Below are positions 57,401-64,000 of a stretch of 64,000 nucleotides of DNA, in pieces; position 1 is the stretch's first letter; each line of letters starts with the position of its first letter. Both the position numbers and the translations under genes were made by a program. The stretch comes from Helopsaltes ochotensis (lineage: Eukaryota > Chordata > Aves > Passeriformes > Locustellidae), in NCBI GenBank assembly GCA_013400155.1, contig VXBM01000573.1, positions 54,302 to 118,301 of the forward strand. Reading direction: 5' to 3'. The notes beneath the pieces were generated by a model. That model made no database searches. It saw only the letters and a program-made list of their open reading frames with translations, and was not told the DNA's origin.

Positions 57401-60400
57401 GTGGAGTGTCACCAGCATAAATACTGTCTACACTCTAAGGGACTTTTAGGAACACATTAAAAATTACTTCAGAGTCTCAACATATGCTGTTCTTGGAAAA
57501 GTGATACAAGTTTTATAGGAAATCAGTCCCCTGAAACCTTTTTATTCTTGCTTTTAAGTTCATCAGTGTCTTGGTTTGAAAGACAGGTATCTGCTAGGGA
57601 GGGCAGGACCTCCCTTTGGAATGGAGAATTCGAATCCCCTCCTTCCAAATTATTATAATTTAGGAAATTAAATGGGCTTCTCAGGTAGAGGTATGGAATT
57701 AGGAATAACAATTTTTTTTAATAGTATGTATAACAAGACAAAACAAACAGCAATAACTACTACAACACTAACAGTAAGACAGACCCAAAGACCTTAAGAG
57801 GCTTTGCTTCAGAGTCCGGGGGGCAGTTGGGTGCCGGGGCTCCGAGAGCACCAGGCTGAAACGGTGGGAAACTCCCGGCCTGTGGTGAGATCAGAAGCGC
57901 TCTCTGATGGCAGCTGAAGCAGCAGGGGTGTCCTGGCTGAGCACAATGTGATGGAAAAGCCCCCGAAGCACAAAGCAGTGTCGTGGAAAACAGCGGCGGT
58001 GGGACAAGGCCGGCCCAGCTCCAGCAGGGCGGAGAAGGCGAGCCCGGAGTTCTGAGGCACACGAGGAGCCAATGCAGGTTCCTCAGGTAGCAGCAATGAA
58101 CTCTGTCGGCAGCAAGCAGCAGCAGCTGTCCTCTCCCCGAAAGCTGGGACCAAGAGCACGAAAACTGTCCCCAGAAAACTGTCCCCAGGCTCGTTCTTTA
58201 CTTGCTTCCCAGCCCTCGCGGTATCTTCTTCTTTTGTTTTAGCTAAGTACCCACAAGTATCCAGCGATCAGTCTTGTAGCAACCAAGGTGGGGGAAGAAA
58301 ATTCCACAAAACAGGAAAAACAATTCCAACCCCCAACAATCAGCTTGCTTGAATATTGCAGTTTAGTGTCTATGACATATTTGAATGAAATATATGCAAC
58401 TGCCTTTGGAAGTATTAATCAATTACACAGGATCAAAACTGGGTTTTGATCAAGAAAACAGTGCCAGCTGTGTGTCAGAAGACAGCATTATGGTTTTCAG
58501 TGTCAGGGACTTGATTCCTAGCACAGTATACTTAATGACATTTTATTGGAATACAATTTGATTTCGCCACATACTTTAAAGTTTCTGCTGTGTTTTATCT
58601 TCCAATAGAGAGAATCAGTTCAACTTGCTTTGAGGCTTCTGGATGAGGCAGAAATCCGAGGCTATAAATTGCACGTGGAAGTTGCAAAGTTTCAACTGAA
58701 GGGGGAGTATGATGCAAGCAAAAAGAAGAAGAAATGTAAAGACTACAAGAAGAAACTGTCGCAACAGCAGAAGTTTGTATTTTTTATTTCAGTAAAATAT
58801 TGCTTGAATGTGCTTTCTTTAAAAATACAGTGCTAAGTTTTGCAAAAGTTAAAATCTTGTCTGACAGTGCAATAGCTTAACTATCGCATGTTTGAAGGGG
58901 ACTAACTCCTAGATTAAATGTTGATATAATAAACTTCTTTGTGATTCACACATTAAAACAATGTGTAGGGAGCAATGGTGCCTTCAGATGTAGAAGAAAA
59001 TATTACAACTCCAGGGAAATAAGACTCTTCTCCTCAGTGGATAAGAATGTGCAAGTCCTGTCACAATATCTGGGCTTAGTGTTGGAAGGTCATAACACTC
59101 TGGCTGCTCACATATCTTTAGTGCCATACTGTAGAAGTTGCAAAGGGCTAGAAAATAACTGCTGGCTGCTACAGGAGTAAATACTAAAATATCTCTCTGG
59201 ATTCCCCCAGACATCTCTCTCTGCTAAAAGGATACTAGGTTTTGAGCTGTACCTTGATTCATTGCTTTTGTCACATAAAAATTGTTGTTCTTCCTTTTGG
59301 AACCAAGAAGATGCAGATTACAGAAGAAAAAAGTTTGAATACTTTTGATATTTCAATGAAAGCAACATTCCACTAAGCATTGTAAAAAGTAATGCAGAAA
59401 TGTTTTCCCATAGTTAAGAGAAGCAAAAGGTTCTTGATATGTTATCAATTAAAGCCAAAAGTAAATCTGACCCAAAGTTACACCAACAGTTCTTGCTGTA
59501 AGAAGTCTCCAGTGTGTAGGCACATGTATGAAAATTATGAAGCTGCATTTGACTGAAATTTGTGTGAATAAAAGGACTGTGTTCCTTTTGAGTTGAAGAG
59601 TGTAATTTGCTGGTATAACTACTCTCATTGGAAATCCAAGTTTTCTTCAGCTAAAGTAGCAAGTACAAGAAGAAAATTAAGATTTCCCCACCTCAATGTA
59701 TGATCTTGAGATTTAAAAGTGTAAGTAGACATGGGGTTTTTCGTAATAGGATATGAAATAGGCATTTCTACAAGAAGGAAGATTTGCTGTGAGAAGGCAA
59801 AGTCCTAGAACAGATGGGCTGGGTGACCTGCAATTTTGTGTTAGTGGCTCTGCACTGGGGAACAAAATACATCTTGTAGTAATGCCTGTGTAAGAGTTGA
59901 GGTGTTCTTTCATGTTCTTTTAAATTAAAGCAGTTACATTTTATCTAGGGGAGTAGTGAATCTCCTTTTCTTGCAGAATGAGTTCGGAAAAAATGGTAAA
60001 ATACTGACAATTTAGTTGCAGTTGAAAACAGCTGGTTCCTTTATCTGAGTTGATATTAGGAAGGAATTAATACTTCATAAATATTTTTTTGGTGTTTTAA
60101 AAAGTACTGTACTTTAGTGCTAAATAAGATAAGAGAAGATCTGCAGACTGAGTGTGAAAAATTTATATTTGCTCTATGAGCATTTAAGTACCTTAAAATC
60201 TCAAATGTTTTGAAGCAGTAGTAAACCTGGGTGATTACTGTGTTTTTTAGAAGAATAACTTAACTCTTTGTGTCAAAATATATGTTAATATATTGCAAGA
60301 AATGCCAAATTAATGATTTTTTTTCAACAAATGCTTGTAGAAACTGAAGAGAGCCGCAACAATATCTTCTTACTGTTGCTTCATTTCATTAGACAGCTGG

Positions 60401-62368
60401 ATTGGAGGCCGGAGAAGAAAGATGGAGCAACTCGAATGCGGCATGAACGCATCGTCATTATCAGGAATATGTTTCACCCCAAGGACTTTGAGGTAGGAAG
60501 ATGCAGTTTGCTTCTGTAGATTGTGCTGTTAGGAGTTAACATCTCTGAACGTTCTGCCATACAAATTGTAGCAAAATTCTAAGCAGATGAAAACAGAATT
60601 AAACTTGCTGTTTGGGAAGGATGTTCTCCTGTGCCAAACATCTGCTTTAAATTCATTCATTTCTCTGCAAGAGCAAAGAAAAAAACGCTGGTAAGAATGT
60701 ATTTTTCAAGTCAGGGTTTTTCACTGTCTAAAAAACCTATATATCTGACAATATTCCTTCCTGGGGTGGAAAGAGGAGTAAGCAGCAGTAATGGTTAGAA
60801 TAGAGAAACAAGCACAAAATAGCTTTACTAACAAGTATTGAATTTATTAAAGTAAATTTATGTAAGAGCTGTGTGCCAATTCCCAGGTGGCTTTGAAAAG
60901 GCAGCATAACAGCACTCAATTTATGGACTTTTAACAGATTGACAAATGTGTACCACTGGTGATAGTGCAAAACTAAAGCTGAGGGAAGTGAGTGCATGTG
61001 TTTAATTAATGCTGTATAATTGCTTTGTAGGAGGACCCTTTAGTGCTAAATGAGATAAGAGAAGATCTGCGGACTGAGTGTGAAAAGTTTGGTCAAGTAA
61101 AGAAGGTTCTCATATTTGATGTAAGTATTTTTACATGTGTTGGCAGAATTGATATAATGTGCAAAGGTGCAAAACATTTAGGCTGCCTTAAATATGAGTG
61201 GAGCATTCATTTGGGTCTGTTTACTTCATGGAAGCTCAACTTAATTTTTCAGTGCTCTAAATCTTTTGGAACTTAGTCTAAAGTCGACAGATGCTTAAGA
61301 CATTATGTAAGGGCAAACTAACTCTTCCCAGGAGCTTGGATACATGTTACAAGTTTGAAAGTGTTTGTAGCTAAGCTAGCTGAAATATTTTTTGTTGTCA
61401 GTATTAAAAAACTGTTCTGTGTGCCAATAGAACAACATATGGAAATGTGAGAACTGAACTTTTCAAACATGATTATGTATGATCAGAATATCCTGATTGA
61501 TTTTATAAGACAGTATAAAGGGTATTGGAATGAATGCATTAGTTAGAATATTATTAAATGGGAGTTGCCTGTCCTTACAGAGACACCCTGATGGCGTTGC
61601 TTCTGTGTCATTTAAAGAAGCAACAGAAGCTGATCTATGCAAGATGACTCTAAATGGAAGGTGGTTTGGTGGCCGTCAGCTCAGTGCTGAAACATGGGAT
61701 GGTGTAACGGATTATCAGGTAGCCTTTCATGATTCTGTTTCATCAAATATGTCTTCCAAACAGTAAGTCTGCTTGAATTCTAGGAGTGCTTGACATTCCT
61801 GTCCCCGTACCCTTCCCCTGCCCATGCCTGCATTATCTTGCTTCTCTTCAAAACCTGTAGAATGTCTCCAAGAATCATTCTCAACTATTCAACTTAGCAA
61901 AAAATTAGAGGACCTGTTTGAGTACTGAGAATGTCAGCTTAGAGGATTAGCCACTGGATCACTAGTTCACAGTCAGCACTGAGATGTTTTTGTAATATAA
62001 ATATTTGTTTAATTTTATCTGTGTAAATACTCATTTTGGCAAGTATGACTCCATATTGATGTGTGTAAACACTTCTTTAACAGGTGGAGGAGACTGCAAG
62101 AGAAAGGGAAGAAAGGCTTAAGGTGTGGGAGTCGTTTTTAGGGGATCCGGATGCAAAGGAGCAGCAAACTACATCTGATTCAGATTCTGCATCAAGTAGT
62201 GTTAAACTGCCCGAAGGGAAACAACCTCCAGAGGTTAATGACACACCTAAGGAGGATGCAAATGATGAGGCTCATATGAGGGAGAATAATGGTGAGGGTA
62301 TTAATGAAGATGGAGCTCCATCCACAGACAGCAGCCTTGCAGGCAGTGATGGTGAAGCTGATACATAA
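51209..62368 (+). CDS. HTATSF1: HTATSF1 (Tat-SF1), splicing and elongation factor
   Basis: Nine coding exons (51209-51379, 54955-55159, 55474-55521, 56659-56813, 58609-58772, 60393-60492, 61031-61120, 61581-61718, 62084-62368) join in phase to 451 aa. Known role: nuclear RNA-binding protein associated with U2 snRNP through SF3B1, also linked to transcript elongation (human cofactor of HIV Tat) and to RPA/TOPBP1 at damaged DNA. Seen: an acidic/Gln-rich N-terminus with a DPFTYVDPADGAAYEWD block, RRM1 across exons 3-5 (VYVTGLPPDITKDEF), a Lys-rich linker (ASKKKKKCKDYKKKL), and a UHM-type second RRM in exons 6-8 with the RWFGGRQ (RXF) loop that binds SF3B1 ligand motifs. It ends in a Ser/Asp/Glu-rich tail. 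The start matches the family N-terminus MSGEDGNEEFYRQL. The odd feature is the tail, which is hundreds of residues shorter than in human (755 aa). Confidence 0.97.
54955..55159 (+). CDS. HTATSF1: HTATSF1 exon 2
   Basis: Acceptor TTTCTTTTCAG, donor GCCAG|GTAAGT; phase 0 to 1. It encodes ITEDFLATYHANYGFHADE and a Ser/Thr/Lys-rich linker ending KSEKRKLEP, a possible nuclear localisation signal. Confidence 0.96.
55474..55521 (+). CDS. HTATSF1: HTATSF1 exon 3 (RRM1 start)
   Basis: Acceptor TTGTGTTTAG, donor GACAG|GTAAGT; 48 nt, phase 1 to 1. It encodes GWFHVEEDRNTNVYVTG, ending in the RNP2 strand of RRM1. Confidence 0.96.
56659..56813 (+). CDS. HTATSF1: HTATSF1 exon 4 (RRM1)
   Basis: Acceptor ATTTTGCAG, donor CTGAAG|GTCAGT; phase 1 to 0. 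It encodes LPPDITKDEFVQVMSKCG and on to NLKGDGLCCYLK, the RNP1 strand of RRM1. Confidence 0.97.
57567..58338 (-). mobile_element. Solo LTR, ERVL-like (family C, copy 2), antisense in HTATSF1 intron 4
   Basis: A 772 bp element, reverse complement of 30885-31652 end to end, with an exact 5 bp TSD ATCAG (57562-57566 and 58339-58343). It ends 270 bp before HTATSF1 exon 5. Open frames in its GC-rich middle are spurious and shared with the other copy. No retroviral genes are attached. Confidence 0.9.
58609..58772 (+). CDS. HTATSF1: HTATSF1 exon 5 (RRM1 end, basic linker)
   Basis: Acceptor CTTCCAATAG, donor CAGAA|GTTTGT; phase 0 to 2. It encodes RESVQLALRLLDEAEIRGY, the end of RRM1, and ASKKKKKCKDYKKKLSQQQ. 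The donor GTTTGT is a weak match. The only join that keeps the family sequence KQLDW is AA plus A from exon 6. Confidence 0.95.
60112..60164 (+). pseudogene. Decayed partial copy of HTATSF1 exon 7 in intron 5
   Basis: 53 bp match 61040-61092 of exon 7 with only about four differences (nearly all G to A). The match starts mid-exon at CTTTAGTGCTAAAT and runs through GATAAGAGAAGATCTGC and GAGTGTGAAAA, then diverges after an apparent deletion. There is no acceptor at its start and no donor at its end, and the copied frame runs into TGA soon after. It is 5' of exon 6, so out of order. Not coding. Confidence 0.8.
60393..60492 (+). CDS. HTATSF1: HTATSF1 exon 6 (UHM start)
   Basis: Acceptor TTTCATTAG, donor TTTGAG|GTAGGA; 1 nt plus 33 codons. 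It encodes QLDWRPEKKDGATRMRHER and IVIIRNMFHPKDFE, the first strand of the second RRM. Confidence 0.97.
61031..61120 (+). CDS. HTATSF1: HTATSF1 exon 7 (UHM)
   Basis: Acceptor GCTTTGTAG, donor TTTGAT|GTAAGT; 30 codons, phase 0 to 0. It encodes EDPLVLNEIREDLRTECEK and FGQVKKVLIFD. It includes the acidic helix A typical of UHM domains. Confidence 0.97.
61581..61718 (+). CDS. HTATSF1: HTATSF1 exon 8 (UHM end, RXF loop)
   Basis: Acceptor GTCCTTACAG, donor TATCAG|GTAGCC; 46 codons. It encodes RHPDGVASVSFKEATEADL and on to LNGRWFGGRQLSAETWDG. RWF is the RXF motif that grips SF3B1 ligand peptides. Confidence 0.97.
62084..62368 (+). CDS. HTATSF1: HTATSF1 exon 9 (short acidic tail)
   Basis: Acceptor TTCTTTAACAG; 94 codons and TAA. 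It encodes VEETAREREERLKVWESFL, then a Ser/Asp/Glu-rich tail of ~70 residues ending SSLAGSDGEADT. Several CK2-type sites are visible (SDSDSASSS; SDGE at the end). The human tail in the same exon is several hundred residues longer. Confidence 0.95.
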   Translation: MEETAREREERLKVWESFLGDPDAKEQQTTSDSDSASSSVKLPEGKQPPEVNDTPKEDANDEAHMRENNGEGINEDGAPSTDSSLAGSDGEADT

Positions 62369-64000
62369 CATCTTTAATAATTTATGAAAGCATGATTTTT
62401 AGGGTGATGTTTGAGTGTATCCCTTTCTTCTGGGTGACTGCAGGCAATATTTGTATGAATATTGTAATATAGATATATAGAATGTCATCAACTGTGTGCT
62501 TTGAAGTTTTCATTATAAGCAGTATTTAATGAGGTTCTAAAAGTTAGCATTAATTGGCTGTTCAGGTAAAGTAACTCAAGTTGCCAAGAATGCAGTAAAA
62601 CTCATCAGGCTTCTTTTGTTTGAACTATTGCTTGTCAGTGTTTCACCATGTGAGCGTGAAGTATGTTCCAACCCTTAAGTTTATGTAACTACATGTAACT
62701 TATGTAATGCATAGCTTTTACAAGATCTGTGGATTGTACTGATAATTTTCCTGTAGCCCTTGGAACTCAGTATTTCAATAATTTGTGTCCTGGTATGTTG
62801 GCTCATTTTATGGAACAGGTGCTGTGATCCATATAGGGTGAATGCATTGGATCTGTTGCTATGTATTAGGTGGCAGATGATGAGTAGTATCAGGTCGCAA
62901 GTTTAAAGAAACTGGCAGACAGTGTTGCCATAGCAACTCTAAGGCAAACTGACTGAAGAGAGGTTATTAAATCACAGCATTCAGCAAATTAGTTTTTCCT
63001 TCCCCTGTTTAGATCTTCTGTCAATGTTGGATAGAGGCTGGAATTATGTCAAGGAGACTAGAAATACATGAACACGTATTCTAGGCCATAACAACCTTGG
63101 TTTTACACTCTCATGGTCTGTTTGCAGTAGGTATCAAAGTAGCTTTTGATTTTTGTGATGGCTTTGTTAGTTCTTGCTTTTATATTAGAGTTTTTTGTTA
63201 ACTTAGCATGATGAATGTGAGTTCTCCTCAACATTTTCGTTTAGCTCTGTGTGCTCTTCCGAGTGGGGAGGATCTTCCATATTTCATAAAATTTAAGTGC
63301 TTTTGGCAGCTCAAACTGCAGTTTGTTGTGCAAAAGTTAGTTTAAAATATGCTTTCAAATAATGCTCTTATATGGAAAAAGCAAATGCTTGTCCTCTTCA
63401 AAATATTTCCAAAAACAAAGACTTAAAAGATATTCTAACTGTAAATATCTTAATAAGAGGCAAACTTTCAAAAATAACTAGAGGGAGCTGTTTTGGGCAT
63501 AGTCATTCTTAATTTAGAACCCCACTATTTTGATAAGTAAGGCCAGAAGAACATAGTTTTAGGTACTAAGCAATTAAAAATTCATAGCATGCTGTTCATA
63601 TGGATGGTTACCAGTACACATTTGCAAGGAGGATCCTTTGAATTTTTTTAATTCATATTGGATTGTGAGAAACTATAGATGCTAATTCCTGTGTTTCCAT
63701 CATGAGGTAATCAGAATATTCTGAAAATGTTATCTTCAAACCTTGTGCTCTGAGATTACCATACAGATTTTTTCCTGAATTCTATATAGTCTATCAGTTT
63801 ATTTTGTTGGGATTTTTTTAATATATAGTCAATATGTGTGGGTGGCTATGCCAACAAGAGCATCTAAGTTATCACTTGCTATTGTGGTTATAAATTACAT
63901 CTTTGGTTACAAAAATTTCATATTTGAATTCAGGGGTTAAAAGTCTGGGGGCTCATAATACTCTGATATGACAAATTTCCCATTTCGAGTTGTGTTATAA
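62369..64000 (+). other. HTATSF1 3' UTR and flank
   Basis: AT-rich sequence after the stop. No AATAAA is seen close by. ATTAAA variants at 62966-62971 and 63573-63578 are candidates for polyadenylation. No further gene is recognised before the window ends. Confidence 0.45.

Noticed and set aside
57760..58159. Antisense frames of 100-116 codons in HTATSF1 intron 4
   Set aside because: They are part of the second LTR copy, an LTR core rather than a coding gene.
60313..60392. N-terminal extension of HTATSF1 exon 6 into upstream sequence
   Set aside because: The acceptor at 60391-60392 gives the family sequence KQLDW with exon 5. The upstream residues are intron read-through.
1..64000. CRISPR arrays, operons, tRNA or rRNA genes, prokaryotic defence systems
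   Set aside because: None seen. The window is vertebrate genomic DNA with spliced genes.

Overview
This window is vertebrate nuclear DNA, almost certainly from a bird. It has spliced GT-AG genes, CR1 LINE 3' ends on both strands, short solo LTRs with clean target-site duplications, and one CpG island. Three genes lie on the + strand in the order ADGRG4 - BRS3 - HTATSF1. This matches the human Xq26.3 order and the corresponding avian block (chicken chr4p / passerine 4A). The chromosome assignment and the guess of a songbird-like genome are inferences from synteny and repeat content.

1-8.6 kb: a TSD-flanked solo LTR (140-711), a diverged ~130 bp direct duplication, and sequence with no recognisable exon. 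8.6-29.3 kb: nineteen phase-compatible exons of the adhesion GPCR ADGRG4 (SEA-like region, HormR, GAIN/GPS, seven TM helices, cytoplasmic tail; ~840 residues). The giant mucin-like part and pentraxin domain known from mammalian ADGRG4 are not seen. A (TTTC)n microsatellite containing a 944 bp N gap, a solo LTR and several CR1 scraps lie in its introns. 29.3-40.5 kb: intergenic, with one ERVL-like solo LTR (30885-31652), a second copy of the first LTR family on the opposite strand (37606-38150), and a 5'-truncated CR1 with a degenerate reverse transcriptase ORF (38612-39660).

40.5-44.9 kb: complete three-exon BRS3 (396 aa), an orphan bombesin-family receptor in mammals. At three of the four positions known to separate mammalian BRS3 from the GRP receptor, this bird protein has the GRPR-type residue (Gln126, Pro204, Arg293), which predicts real bombesin/GRP binding. 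45-50.8 kb: intergenic, with a probable solo LTR, a local duplication and a perfect CTCF-type core. 50.8-62.4 kb: CpG-island promoter and nine coding exons of HTATSF1 (451 aa), a U2 snRNP/SF3B1-associated splicing and transcription factor. Its acidic C-terminal tail is much shorter than in human. A second copy of the ERVL-like LTR sits antisense in intron 4, and a decayed partial copy of exon 7 lies in intron 5. The three genes are independent, with no operon-like relation. The items most worth a second look are the BRS3 residue switch, the exon-7 relic, the short HTATSF1 tail, the hairpin at 28874-28933 and the paired LTR insertions with intact TSDs.
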